In this document: positions 1 through 9,358 of the stretch, in pieces | Numbering within the stretch: position 1 is the first letter of the stretch | Layout of the letters: every line of letters starts with the position of its first letter | Source: an uncultured Eubacteriales bacterium | GTDB lineage: Bacteria; Bacillota; Clostridia; Christensenellales; UBA1242 | Reading direction: 5' to 3' | NCBI GenBank assembly: GCA_949031345.1 | Contig: CARNVA010000006.1 | Location: 21,953-85,952 of the forward strand | DNA length: 64,000 nucleotides | Notes under the pieces: model-generated | Seen by the model: the letters and a program-made list of their open reading frames with translations, nothing else | Databases searched by the model: none | Told to the model about the DNA's origin: nothing | Position numbers and translations under genes: made by a program

Positions 1-405
1 ACCTTAAAAAACAATAATCAAACGCTTGAGAACAAGCTTAAAATCAAGCTTGACAGCAATGGACTGGAAATGAAAAAGGAAGTTGAAATTCTTTCAACTG
101 ATGTCGCATTTGACCATATTAAAATTATTTATTATGCTCTTGACAGACTTAAAAATAAACTTGAATATACTGACATTGCTTTCAACCTACTTTCTGAAAA
201 GTTTACTTTGACCGAGCTTAAAAACTGTTATGAAGAAATTCTAGGCACAAAACTTTTGGATGCAAACTTCAGAAGAAAGACCTCAGAGCTTGTAACCCCA
301 CTCAATGAATACACTGCTGACAAAGGCCACCGCCCTTCTCAGCTTTTCAAACATAATCCAAATTGGGACTATAGAGACAAGCAAAATCTTCAAGCAAACA
401 ACTGA
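1..405 (+). CDS. NrtR-like Nudix regulator, C-terminal part (5' partial)
   Basis: The reading frame is open from base 1 to a TGA stop ending at 405, so only the last 134 residues are inside the window. They match the C-terminal winged-helix half of NrtR-type regulators, where a Nudix domain that senses ADP-ribose or a related NAD metabolite is joined to a DNA-binding domain. Recognisable pieces are a KLEYT segment, FTLTELKNCYEEILG (recognition-helix region), NFRRK, and a closing GHRPSQLF that fits the family's G-R-P-A-x-L-Y end. The Nudix half, and therefore the Nudix box, lies outside the window, so activity and sensing cannot be judged. The family usually controls NAD biosynthesis or sugar catabolism. 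The methionine codon at 70 is internal and is not the start. Confidence 0.75.
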   Translation, partial: TLKNNNQTLENKLKIKLDSNGLEMKKEVEILSTDVAFDHIKIIYYALDRLKNKLEYTDIAFNLLSEKFTLTELKNCYEEILGTKLLDANFRRKTSELVTPLNEYTADKGHRPSQLFKHNPNWDYRDKQNLQANN

Positions 406-469
406 TGTTATTTTCTTATTAAAATAAAATTTTAAAGCAAAATAACTAAAAAATGATTAAAAAAGCAAA

Positions 470-496
470 AAAAATCACGAATTTATCGTGATTTTT
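470..496. terminator. bidirectional rho-independent terminator
   Basis: An 11-bp perfect stem (470-480 with 486-496) with a 5-base loop has A-runs on the left and T-runs on the right. It therefore works as a terminator on both strands, between the convergent Nudix-regulator gene and the large leucine-rich-repeat gene. Confidence 0.85.
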
Positions 497-506
497 CTTT
501 ATTATA

Positions 507-3500
507 TCATTTTTCATCCTGCCAAATGGTGTATTGACCATACATGCTGTCACCGTTATAATCATTGTTCCTACCGCCAAAATCTTGATAATTTATCGAG
601 TTAAGAATAACTGGAGAAACTTCTTCTTTTCCCTTTATTTCACTGTCTAAACGATTTAAATGTATTCCAACATTGATTATTTTCAAAGGCTTTTGCGGAA
701 ATTCTTTATTATATTTTTCAGCGAAAGTGCTTACGCCAAGCTTAATCTTTTTGTATACAACATGCTTTTCTTCTTCTGTCAAATTGACATTTGCCTCAAT
801 TGTGTTTACAACACCATAACCTTGCTCGCGATTTACATAAAGTGTAGCCTTTGCAACAATTTCATCATTCTTGGTTTTTATTACAAGATTTTGAACATCT
901 GGGTGAATAATACTTGCCCTCATTATGCCATAACCCGAGCCTTCAAGATGGGCACAACTTGAAGTCAGTTTTCCAAGCAGAAAATTGTATGGGTCATTCT
1001 TTTCAAGCCACTCAAAAGAAAATCTCTTTCCAGCAAGTGCGGTCAATGATTTGAGAGAGTCAGCGCGAAGCTGTTTGATGCGTTTTGAATATTCCTTAAT
1101 CATTTTGAAGGCATCTTCTTCTTTAAGCTCTTCCTTCAAAATTCGTGTAGGCGTGCCTCGTGCAATCCTTTCTTTTTCAATAGCAACAGCATCTTCAAAG
1201 GTATCTTGGTTTGCAGTAAACGGTGCAATTGTCTCAGCAATTTCTCGTGTTTCATCAGTAATACCGCTGAATGCATTTTCTCTGAAATATTCTTTAAATT
1301 TTTCAACCGTTGGCTTCAATTGACGCTGACTACCCTTGTTTGAAGTGTTGGTTTTTTGCACATTTTCAAAATGGTTATAACACTTTGCAATAAACCCAAA
1401 TCTATTTTTCTCTTCTTTAAGCATTTCAATCAAATTCTCGCGATTTATTATAAACTTGCTAAACTCACGCTTGAAACCTTCAAGATGCATAGGCTCACAA
1501 ATAAACTTTATATTATTTGTGATAAACTGGCTTTTAAAAAATACCTCATTAAAAATTTCTTTTACCATTTGAGCATAATCAACCTGTTTCTCGACCATAT
1601 TTCCATGCTTGTTGATTCTTGTCTCAATTTCAGGTTTTCTAAAACCACCAAGATTATAGAAAAGTTTATAATAAAGTGGATCATTAAAGCTGTAATTATT
1701 TTCATACTGATTGAAATATTTTAATTGTCTTGAATTGAAAAATTCGTTGAAATTTTCTAAACTTAGCTCTTGAAATAGATAATTATAGAGATTTAAGATA
1801 TTCTCGCCATTCCTTCCATTTATTTCACGCATTATTTGCTTGCGATCCTTCCACTGACTTGTAATCACGCCAATGCTCAGAGTCTCTCCCAATTCGTCAA
1901 GTGAAAAGCTTTCTTCTGAAATAGGCTCTTTTGTCAAATAGAAATAGTCATCAATCTTAGTGATATAGCTCATAGGATAAACTCGGCGAGCATTGATTTT
2001 GCAGTCTTGACTTATTTTTATCACCTCTATTGAGTCACCTATATTAAATAAACATTCATTCAAAGTGCCACCATTAAAAGTGATTTCTTTCAAATTGTTG
2101 CATCTTTTAAATGCATTTTCACCCACAAATTCAATCGATTTTGGCAAAATAACCTTTTTAATGCCATTACAATTTTCAAAGGCTTCTACTCCAATAGTTT
2201 TTATTGATTTAGGAAGTTTGAGTTTTGTCAATGAAATGCAGCTTTTGAAAGCCCCATTTTCAATAGACTCCACTGTACTTGGAATTTCAATCTCTTCCAA
2301 GCTTTCACAACAACTAAACGCCATTTTATCAATTCTAGTCACTTTCTTTGGCAAGGTAATATTTTTCAAACTCTTGCAGTTTTCAAACATGTGCGCTTTA
2401 ATAGCCGGCAAATATTCTGGCAATTGAGCCTCTTTAAGTTTTTCACAATTGCAAAAAGCACTTTCTTCAACAACTTCAGCTTGTGAAACATCAACGCTTT
2501 CAATTGCTGTTCCATTGAAGGAATTAAAACCTATAAGCTTAAAATCAGTTGGAAACACAATGTTCTTTAACTTTGGACAATTTAAAAATATTTCATCAAC
2601 GATTACATTCAAATGTTTTGGAAGCACAATGCTTTCAAGGTTGTTGCAGCATTTAAAAGCCTCTTTTCCGACAAAGCCAACACTATCAGGAATAACAATG
2701 CTTTTAAGTTTTGAGCATTCTTCAAAAGCGTTGTCGCCTATATAATTAAGTCCGTCTGGCAAGATAACCTCTTCCAAGTTTTCGCAGCCAGAAAAAGCAC
2801 GCGCTTCTATTCTTTTCAAGCAATCTGAAAGGAAAATATTTTTGAGAGAAAGGCAATAGCTGAAAGCGTCTTCTGAAATCACCTCAACCTTTTTAGGAAT
2901 TAAAACGCTTTCAAGTGCAGAACAATTTTGAAGCACACCTTTTTCCAAGATGACCAAATTTTCTGGCAAATGCACTCTTTCAAGAGAGTCGCAATCTTTA
3001 AATGCTTCCTCTCCCAATTTGATAATTGATTGAGGCAAGACCGCATCAGAAAGTCTAACACAAGACTTGAAAGCTTTCTTGCCAATTTCAACCACGCCTT
3101 CGTGCATTTGAATTTGCTCAATGCCTGCCCCTTCAAAAGCGCTATTCTCAATTTTTCTAAGAGTATAAGGGAAATTGATGCTGCTTAAATTTTTGCAATT
3201 TTCAAAGGTTTGACTTTTAATTTCATCCAAAATCACTGGCATGGAAATAAAATTTAATTTTGTGCAGTCTTTAAAAGCTGCTCTGCCCAACCTAACCAAA
3301 CTGTCTGGAATTGCAATTTCAGAAAGCTCTTGACAATTTTCAAAGGCATTATTGTCAATATATTTAAGCCCTTCTGGAAGCACTACATAATGAATTGGCG
3401 TGTGCGAAAAAGCAAAGTTTCCTATCGAGACTACGCTGTTTGGCAGGCAAACTTGTTCCAGTTTAGTTTTTTCAAAGGCAAAATCTTCAATTCGTTCCAG

Positions 3501-4037
3501 CTTCGGCAATTTTATTGAAGTCAAATTTGTGTTTGAAAAAGCACTTATGCCAATTTCTCTGATAGTATCTGGCAAATCAATTTCTTCTAGATTGCCACAA
3601 TTGAAGAAGGCAAAGCTTCCGATTTTTTCAATTCCGCGAGAGAGTGAAACACGAGAAAGTCTATTGTTTTCAGCAAAGGCGTTTTCCTCAATGCTTTTCA
3701 CTTTTTTGCCAAGACTTATTTCTTCAAGTCGGCAGTCATAGAAAGAGTACCTGCCAATTCCAGTTAGCGATTGAGGAAATTCAACACTAGTAAGATGTTC
3801 ACAAAGATGAAAAGCACCATCGTCTATATATTCAAGCCCCTTATTTAACACCACTTTATTGATATTACTATTTTTAGCAAAGGCATGCTTGCCAATAATA
3901 TTGACATTTGACGGCAAAAACACCACTCGGCTTAAGTGGTTTTTTGACTTTGCATCATATTCCACAGTAGGCTGAGCAGCGCTTTCATCATATTTTGTAA
4001 GAATTCCATTTTCTATATTAAACTCTTTTTTGTCCAT
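507..4037 (-). CDS. BspA-type leucine-rich-repeat protein with conserved C-terminal domain (1176 aa)
   Basis: Residues about 30-655 are some 25-27 copies of a 22-24-residue repeat of the form LxxIxLPxxLxxIGxxAFxxC, the LRR_5 (BspA/TpLRR) type. Residues about 690-1176 form a separate domain also present in the gene ending at 4303. It contains NTSNKGSQRQLKPT, then SSCAHLEGSG (Cys1028, His1030), ASIIHPDVQNLVI, and a terminal DYNGDSMYGQYTIWQ. There is no signal peptide, membrane segment or wall anchor, which is unusual because BspA-type proteins are normally surface-exposed, so this copy looks cytosolic. I do not recognise the C-terminal domain. A GNAT-like or cysteine-dependent enzyme is possible but unproven. 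The ATG is preceded by GGCGGAG two bases away. It is the last gene of a three-gene operon, 33 bp after the coiled-coil gene. Confidence 0.85.
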   Translation of the reverse strand: MDKKEFNIENGILTKYDESAAQPTVEYDAKSKNHLSRVVFLPSNVNIIGKHAFAKNSNINKVVLNKGLEYIDDGAFHLCEHLTSVEFPQSLTGIGRYSFYDCRLEEISLGKKVKSIEENAFAENNRLSRVSLSRGIEKIGSFAFFNCGNLEEIDLPDTIREIGISAFSNTNLTSIKLPKLERIEDFAFEKTKLEQVCLPNSVVSIGNFAFSHTPIHYVVLPEGLKYIDNNAFENCQELSEIAIPDSLVRLGRAAFKDCTKLNFISMPVILDEIKSQTFENCKNLSSINFPYTLRKIENSAFEGAGIEQIQMHEGVVEIGKKAFKSCVRLSDAVLPQSIIKLGEEAFKDCDSLERVHLPENLVILEKGVLQNCSALESVLIPKKVEVISEDAFSYCLSLKNIFLSDCLKRIEARAFSGCENLEEVILPDGLNYIGDNAFEECSKLKSIVIPDSVGFVGKEAFKCCNNLESIVLPKHLNVIVDEIFLNCPKLKNIVFPTDFKLIGFNSFNGTAIESVDVSQAEVVEESAFCNCEKLKEAQLPEYLPAIKAHMFENCKSLKNITLPKKVTRIDKMAFSCCESLEEIEIPSTVESIENGAFKSCISLTKLKLPKSIKTIGVEAFENCNGIKKVILPKSIEFVGENAFKRCNNLKEITFNGGTLNECLFNIGDSIEVIKISQDCKINARRVYPMSYITKIDDYFYLTKEPISEESFSLDELGETLSIGVITSQWKDRKQIMREINGRNGENILNLYNYLFQELSLENFNEFFNSRQLKYFNQYENNYSFNDPLYYKLFYNLGGFRKPEIETRINKHGNMVEKQVDYAQMVKEIFNEVFFKSQFITNNIKFICEPMHLEGFKREFSKFIINRENLIEMLKEEKNRFGFIAKCYNHFENVQKTNTSNKGSQRQLKPTVEKFKEYFRENAFSGITDETREIAETIAPFTANQDTFEDAVAIEKERIARGTPTRILKEELKEEDAFKMIKEYSKRIKQLRADSLKSLTALAGKRFSFEWLEKNDPYNFLLGKLTSSCAHLEGSGYGIMRASIIHPDVQNLVIKTKNDEIVAKATLYVNREQGYGVVNTIEANVNLTEEEKHVVYKKIKLGVSTFAEKYNKEFPQKPLKIINVGIHLNRLDSEIKGKEEVSPVILNSINYQDFGGRNNDYNGDSMYGQYTIWQDEK

Positions 4038-4070
4038 TTCTCCGCCAAATGTTGCTTGATAAAAGCTTCT

Positions 4071-4313
4071 TTATTTGCTGTTTTTATCTTTAAGGGCTTT
4101 TGCCTCTAAATTTAAATCTTGCATCTGTTGATAAAGCTTTTTATATTTTTCTTCGTGTTTTTTTATTTCCACAAGCAAAGCTTCATCCTTAGGGTTTTCA
4201 TGATATCTCACTTTCAATTCGATTGTCTCTTTTTCAAGGCCATCAAAAACCTTTGTAAGCTCATCAATTTTGTTTAGAATATCTAAATATTCTTCTTTCA
4301 AATTATCTTTCAT
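4071..4313 (-). CDS. small coiled-coil protein between the two LRR genes (80 aa)
   Basis: This is a short, highly charged, almost wholly helical protein. Its leucine, isoleucine and valine spacing suggests one long coiled coil, and it has no cysteine-rich or membrane segment. Function is not recognised. A start three residues earlier is possible, but GGAAGG would then touch the start codon, whereas it lies 9 bases upstream of the ATG at 4313, so I prefer 4313. That ATG sits inside the last codons of the upstream LRR gene (11-bp overlap), which implies translational coupling. Its place between two LRR proteins that share a C-terminal domain suggests a partner or adaptor for them; this is inference from position only. 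Confidence 0.65.
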   Translation of the reverse strand: MKDNLKEEYLDILNKIDELTKVFDGLEKETIELKVRYHENPKDEALLVEIKKHEEKYKKLYQQMQDLNLEAKALKDKNSK

Positions 4314-6885
4314 ATTCGTCATCCTTCCAAATTATATATTGAGAAAATTTGCTGTTTCCATTATAGTCATGATCTTCATCAAAACCAAATTCGCTGTAAT
4401 TGATGGTTTTAAACAGTTTTTGAGCCTCTTTGCTATATTTCTTTATTTGACTGTCAAGGTCGTTTGCTTCATTATCCATACCAACATTAAGCTGTCTTAA
4501 TGGCGCGTTTGGATTTTCCAAATTATATTCCTGTGCAAATCTTCTTGCTGCAAGTTTATACTTGATATATATTTCTTCCTTGCTTTTTTCATCAATGTCA
4601 TCGTTGATTTCAATATTGTTAAACACGCCATAACCTTCTCTGCGATTTATATACAGCGTTGATTTTGCAACTATTTCGCCATTCTTGTCTCGAATAACTA
4701 AGTTTTGAACATCAGGATGAATAATGCTTGCATACATAATTCCGTCGCCTGAGCCGCTTATATGAGAACAGCAACTGCAAAGCTTGCCAAGCACAAAATT
4801 GTCAGGATCGTTTTTATCCAGCCAGTCATAAGTGAAGTTGTCATTTGCGACTTCTGTCATAAATCCAAGTGCTTCCGCCGCCGCCATTTCAAATTGTATT
4901 GCAAGTTTGTCTATCTCTTCAAAAGGGTCTTCTTTCAAATGCTTTTTTAAAATATTTTTTGTGCCAAGCACCTTTCGTTGTCTGTCTATTTGAGCTGCAC
5001 GCTCAAAATCAATTTGACCAAGACTTACAAATGGTGCAAGCGCCTTTGCAATAAAGACATTATCTTTGGTCACACCTTGAAATCTGTCTGTATTTAAATA
5101 AGTTTTAAATACTTCCATTGTCGGCTTCAATTGTCGCTGATTGCCCTTGTTGGATGTGTTGCCTTTCTGAATTTTTTCAAAATCGTTGTAAACAGTAGTG
5201 AGAAAATTTTCTGTATTGACATTTTCCTGCATAATAGCAATAAAATTCTCTTTGTTTAGGAAGAAATCACTGAAATCATATTTAATGCCGTCAGCGTTCA
5301 TATCATTCAAAATATGTTTTTTATCGGAAACAAGCGAAACGATAAATTTCCTGAATATCTCTTTTGGACTTTTTGGGTCTTGCTGTTTTTCAAGCTGCAT
5401 TCCTTCTTTGAAAAACTCAGCCACTTTTTGAGCATAATCAACTGTCTTTTCAACCTCTTCACCTCTCTTATTTTTTACAATGCGAGTGACTGGCGGCAAA
5501 AATCCACCTAGGTTGTAATACAATTTGATAAAATTGTGCAAACTCTCACCGTTTGTAAGATCGAGCTGTTTAATAAATTTCAAATTATGATTTTTGACGA
5601 AATCATTAAATTTTTCTCTATCGAGACTTTTATAAAGTGAATTGACCACTTTTATAGATTTTTCATCATGGTTTTTAAACTTGTCTTTCAATTCTTCTCG
5701 CTTATCCCATAACGCCATGACAATTCCGATATCACAATTTATTCCGCTTAACGAAAAGCTGTCTAAACTAAGTTTATTTTTTGTCAGAACGAAATAGTCA
5801 CCCTTTTTGGTGATATATTTCATGTCAATATTTTGTGGTGAGTTGTACACCTTGCAGTTTTTGGAAATCCTTATTTCCTTCAAATTGTCACTTAAAATAA
5901 GATTAAGGCTATTTTCAAGCTCGCCCCCTTCAAAAGTCACGCTTTGAAGTTTGGAACATCCAGCAAGCACTCCACTTCTCACCTTTTTAATTGATTTTGG
6001 AAAGACTATTGATTTGAGATTTTCACAGCAGCTGAACGCGCTGTTGTCCACATATTCAAGCCCTTCAGGAAGTTTAATCTCCTCAAGATTGCTGCAAGCT
6101 TCAAAAGCACATTCTCCAATTCTTTTTAATCTTTGTGGAAGATTTATTTCTTTAAGGTTGTGACAGCATGAAAAAGCAAAACTGCCAATATATTCAATTC
6201 GGTCAGAAAATTCTATTTGTTTAAGATTTGAGCAATTTGAAAATGCCCCCTGTTTAATTCTTGTAACACGCCAAGGCAATCTTACCTCTTCAAGCGAATA
6301 GCAGTCAGAGAAGGTATATTCATTTATTTCACTTACCCCTCTTGGAATGTCAACCTTTTTTAATTTGCTTTCTTTAAAAGCCTCTCTTCCAATATATGTT
6401 AGGCGTAATGGAAAAGAAATTTCTTCAATAGCTGTCTTGCTGAAAGAAAATTCGCCGATTGAGTGCAAGCCTTCAGAAAGCTCCACCTTTTTCAAATTGA
6501 TATTATTTTCAAAAGCGTTTCTGTCAATTACGCTGACGCCTTGAGGAAGCACAAGTTTTTCAAGCCCACAATTATAAAAAGCATAATCTCTTATGACGGT
6601 AAGTTGACTTGGTAATTTGATATCTTTAAGATTTGTGCAATTGTTGAATGTATTTTCTTCAATAGAGTTTAAATGCTCTGGCAAATTTATATTTTCAAGG
6701 TTTGTGCTGTTTGCAAATGCCCCTTTTTCTATAACTTTCAAACTATTTGGCAAAACAATCGTGTCAAAAGCACCCATTTCAAGCGCGAATGGATTTATCA
6801 CCTTTATACCTTCTGGTACAACCAAAGTTTTTATTAAAGCATCTTGCTCATCAAGGTCAAGCAAAACATCATTGTCTATGCGCAT
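4303..6885 (-). CDS. BspA-type leucine-rich-repeat protein, paralogue of the gene ending at 507 (860 aa)
   Basis: Residues about 15-345 are LRR_5 repeats (about 14) of the same type as the larger neighbour. Residues about 370-860 are the same C-terminal domain, with KYITKKGDYFVLTK, NTSNKGNQRQLKPT, CSCCSHISGSG (Cys706, His708), ASIIHPDVQNLVI and a terminal DYNGNSKFSQYIIWKD. The longest open frame begins 17 codons earlier, but that stretch contains the promoter. The ATG at 6885 is preceded by AAAGAGGTG at proper spacing and is the real start. No secretion signal is visible. The paralogues differ mainly in repeat number, so the LRR arm may set target specificity for a common C-terminal activity (inference). 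It is the first gene of the operon running to 507. Confidence 0.85.
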   Translation of the reverse strand: MRIDNDVLLDLDEQDALIKTLVVPEGIKVINPFALEMGAFDTIVLPNSLKVIEKGAFANSTNLENINLPEHLNSIEENTFNNCTNLKDIKLPSQLTVIRDYAFYNCGLEKLVLPQGVSVIDRNAFENNINLKKVELSEGLHSIGEFSFSKTAIEEISFPLRLTYIGREAFKESKLKKVDIPRGVSEINEYTFSDCYSLEEVRLPWRVTRIKQGAFSNCSNLKQIEFSDRIEYIGSFAFSCCHNLKEINLPQRLKRIGECAFEACSNLEEIKLPEGLEYVDNSAFSCCENLKSIVFPKSIKKVRSGVLAGCSKLQSVTFEGGELENSLNLILSDNLKEIRISKNCKVYNSPQNIDMKYITKKGDYFVLTKNKLSLDSFSLSGINCDIGIVMALWDKREELKDKFKNHDEKSIKVVNSLYKSLDREKFNDFVKNHNLKFIKQLDLTNGESLHNFIKLYYNLGGFLPPVTRIVKNKRGEEVEKTVDYAQKVAEFFKEGMQLEKQQDPKSPKEIFRKFIVSLVSDKKHILNDMNADGIKYDFSDFFLNKENFIAIMQENVNTENFLTTVYNDFEKIQKGNTSNKGNQRQLKPTMEVFKTYLNTDRFQGVTKDNVFIAKALAPFVSLGQIDFERAAQIDRQRKVLGTKNILKKHLKEDPFEEIDKLAIQFEMAAAEALGFMTEVANDNFTYDWLDKNDPDNFVLGKLCSCCSHISGSGDGIMYASIIHPDVQNLVIRDKNGEIVAKSTLYINRREGYGVFNNIEINDDIDEKSKEEIYIKYKLAARRFAQEYNLENPNAPLRQLNVGMDNEANDLDSQIKKYSKEAQKLFKTINYSEFGFDEDHDYNGNSKFSQYIIWKDDEYER

Positions 6886-6901
6886 AGCACCTCTTTGAAA
6901 G

Positions 6902-6930
6902 ATTATAACATAAATAAGCAAGCAAGGCAA
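6902..6930 (-). promoter_or_regulatory. promoter of the LRR operon
   Basis: On the minus strand there is TTGCCT, a 17-bp spacer and TATAAT with an upstream TG (extended -10). The predicted start site is about 10 bases upstream of the ATG's ribosome-binding site. The giant surface-protein gene at 29751 has the same TTGCCT-17-TATAAT elements. Confidence 0.7.
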
Positions 6931-6964
6931 TATCAAAACTTCAACTTTTTTAATTTATTAAATT

Positions 6965-7010
6965 AAAAAGAGGCGCAAAGTTATTTAAAGCAACATAAGC
7001 ACCTCTTTTT
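6965..7010 (-). terminator. terminator of the U32 family gene
   Basis: A stem of about 12 bp has arms 6965-6976 and 6999-7010, with one G-U pair on the minus strand, and is followed by a U-rich run when read leftward from the U32 gene. Confidence 0.75.
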
Positions 7011-7062
7011 AGCCAATAATTTTAATCTTTTGTTATATTTACCAGTTTTTTTAAGCTTGATT

Positions 7063-9258
7063 TTATTCTTCCACCACTCTGCCAAAGCGACTCTCGCGTG
7101 TCAAGCTTTGACTGCCCTCAAGATAGAAATGACATGCAACCGTCTTTTTTCTTTTAAGAAGCAGGCGCTCTTTGCCAAGCGCATATTCAAGCCCTTCTCT
7201 ATATTTGCAATTATTGCAATCTCCACCAATATGCTCTTTGATTGGGCAATGTTTGAAATATATAAGTCTTGGCTTTCTTGTGTCGATAAACAACTTTGCA
7301 TTCTCACCCTTAATATTTTCAAAATCAAAGTTTTCCTTTGATAAAACTATTTTGTCATAACCCTGACTTAAATAAAAGTCTACGGCATAACTATTAAAGA
7401 CATTAAGCTCGCTTCCGATAATTATTTTGCTTTTTTCAAGCATATTTAATGCATAATAATTTGTGGCATAAATTCCAAAATTTTTATATTTTTCAAATAT
7501 TTTTTTGAAAAATAATAAATCGGCATAAGTTGCAATTAAAGGCATGTCTAAAAAAACATTTTTCTCCCTGAAATTTTCAGCTAAATAAATGATTTCATCC
7601 TCAATAAAAATTTTGGGAGAAAATACATAATAAATATTATTTTTATTATTTTTTTCATATTTTTCTTGAATTTTTTTAATATTATCTAAATTATCAAAAA
7701 ATACTATTTTTTCATCATTTTTTGGTGCAATTTTTGTCGAATTTAACTTAATATTTTTTTCATTTATTTTTACATTTTTTTCATGCGATTTTATAAGCGC
7801 AGCTTTAAGCTTCTCAATCCCATCTCTTCTCAGCGCATTAAGTGAGCTTTTTCTCATAAACACATTTTCAAGTTTGGTTTCAAGTTTGCCAAGGCAAAAC
7901 TCTTCGCCCCCTTTTGAGAGGGTTTCTTTGCAATCATTTAATCCCAACGGCTGAGACTTTGCTTCTGTCAAAGCTTCGTCGCTATGCACAAAAACTTCTA
8001 CACCTTCACAGCTTAGTTTAAGCAAGGCTGGACTATCAATTTTTGCTTCCATATAAGCATCAAACTTGAGCAGTCGTTTTTTACTTAACGCTTTCTTCTC
8101 AAGAGCTGAGTCAACAATAAGTCTTATCTCCACCCCCTTTCTCACATCACTGGTCGTGGTAATCAAATATTTCTTGTCGCCAAGCTTTTTAATATCTGAT
8201 GGGCTTAATGTCATCACTTCATTTTTGCCATCAAAAAGTTTTATAGTGTCTCCACTTTGAAGTGTGTGGTTTGCCTCAAGCAGCACCTCATTGAAGCGTC
8301 TGCCTTTTTTTACATCCAACACTTTACCGATTTTTATCCCTATATGGTTTTGCACTTGACTGAAAATCACTTTGCCATCTTCAAAATAGCCGGGAATATA
8401 ATCTCCGCGATTAAACACTTTTTTCAACCTTTCAATGTCTTTATTATCATAATTAAAATTATCGTCAAGTGCTTTTCTATAGGTCTGTACGGCCACTGCA
8501 ACATAAGCTGGACGCCTTGCTCTTCCCTCAATTTTCAGACTTGTCACGCCATTTTCAATCATATCTTTAAGCTTTGGAAGCATGCAGAAATCTTTTGTGC
8601 TTAAAAAATATTCGTCTTTGCCATTAAACTTGTATTTAAGTCTACAAAACTGCTTACACTTGCCTCTGTTTCCGCTGGAATTTGCAAGCAAAGAACAAAG
8701 ATAGCAATTTCCTGAATAGCCAACACAAAGTGCGCCTTGAACAAAATATTCAATATCTACATTGCAATTTTCTTTAATTCTTTTAATTTCATTAAGCGGC
8801 GTTTCTCTTGCAAGAACAACCCTTTTTATCCCCAATTTTTCAACAAACTCCACGCCTTCAAGATTTTGCAATCCCATTTGTGTGCTAGCATGAATTTCAA
8901 TCCCTTCAAACTTTTGTCGCAAAAGATGAATTAAGCCTATATCCTGAACAATAAATGCATCGACTTTTGCATCCAAAGCCACTCTTACAAGGTCAAGAGC
9001 CTCTTCGATTTCGTCATCATGAACAAGCGTGTTTAATGTAAGATAAATTTTTACACCAAAAAGATGGGCTTTTTCCACAGTCTCTTTCAAATTATCTTTT
9101 GTAAAATTTTCTATATTGCCTCTTGCATTAAATCCGCTCAGCCCCAAATATATAGCATCAGCGCCGCCGTTTATTGCGGCCATAAAGCTTTCCATATTCC
9201 CAGCTGGAGCAAGCAATTCGCAGTCATGTTTAATATCTTTTTTCACTTTATTTTCCAT
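7063..9258 (-). CDS. U32 family peptidase-like protein (731 aa)
   Basis: The protein starts with the U32 hallmark ELLAPAGNMESFMAAI and carries the family signature at about residues 170-189 (EYFVQGALCVGYSGNCYLCS). Cys178, 185, 201 and 205 fit the iron-sulfur ligands known in RlhA/TrhP-type members. A DUF3656-like collagenase region follows, and a C-terminal cysteine cluster (CxxC near residue 680 and a later Cys) may bind metal. U32 proteins studied in bacteria hydroxylate 23S rRNA or tRNA wobble uridine rather than cutting collagen, so RNA modification is the likelier role here. An extended -10 (TGTTATAAT) ends exactly six bases before the ATG, so the transcript appears leaderless. A GTG four codons in, with GGAA upstream, is an alternative start. 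The gene has its own terminator. Confidence 0.88.
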   Translation of the reverse strand: MENKVKKDIKHDCELLAPAGNMESFMAAINGGADAIYLGLSGFNARGNIENFTKDNLKETVEKAHLFGVKIYLTLNTLVHDDEIEEALDLVRVALDAKVDAFIVQDIGLIHLLRQKFEGIEIHASTQMGLQNLEGVEFVEKLGIKRVVLARETPLNEIKRIKENCNVDIEYFVQGALCVGYSGNCYLCSLLANSSGNRGKCKQFCRLKYKFNGKDEYFLSTKDFCMLPKLKDMIENGVTSLKIEGRARRPAYVAVAVQTYRKALDDNFNYDNKDIERLKKVFNRGDYIPGYFEDGKVIFSQVQNHIGIKIGKVLDVKKGRRFNEVLLEANHTLQSGDTIKLFDGKNEVMTLSPSDIKKLGDKKYLITTTSDVRKGVEIRLIVDSALEKKALSKKRLLKFDAYMEAKIDSPALLKLSCEGVEVFVHSDEALTEAKSQPLGLNDCKETLSKGGEEFCLGKLETKLENVFMRKSSLNALRRDGIEKLKAALIKSHEKNVKINEKNIKLNSTKIAPKNDEKIVFFDNLDNIKKIQEKYEKNNKNNIYYVFSPKIFIEDEIIYLAENFREKNVFLDMPLIATYADLLFFKKIFEKYKNFGIYATNYYALNMLEKSKIIIGSELNVFNSYAVDFYLSQGYDKIVLSKENFDFENIKGENAKLFIDTRKPRLIYFKHCPIKEHIGGDCNNCKYREGLEYALGKERLLLKRKKTVACHFYLEGSQSLTRESRFGRVVEE

Positions 9259-9264
9259 TTAATG

Positions 9265-9292
9265 ATTATAACACATTTAAATTTCATTTCAA
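9265..9292 (-). promoter_or_regulatory. promoter giving a leaderless U32 transcript
   Basis: TTGAAA (9287-9292), a 16-bp spacer and TATAAT (9265-9270) with an extended TG. Six bases separate the -10 from the ATG at 9258, so +1 falls on the start codon. Confidence 0.65.
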
Positions 9293-9330
9293 ACAGGTTG
9301 CACTTCATTTTTCATTCGCAAACAAAAAAA

Positions 9331-9350
9331 AGATGTCAAAGCATCTCTTT
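9331..9350. terminator. weak bidirectional terminator
   Basis: AGATG/CATCT stem (9331-9335, 9342-9346) flanked by an A-run on the left and CTTTT on the right. The stem is short. It probably ends the 251-residue unknown gene, which stops at 9359. Confidence 0.4.
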
Positions 9351-9358
9351 TGTTCTTT

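Noticed and set aside
2900..3151. An 83-residue frame overlapping the large LRR gene on the same strand
   Set aside because: It is out of frame within a certain gene and has no promoter or ribosome-binding site; a shadow of the repeats.
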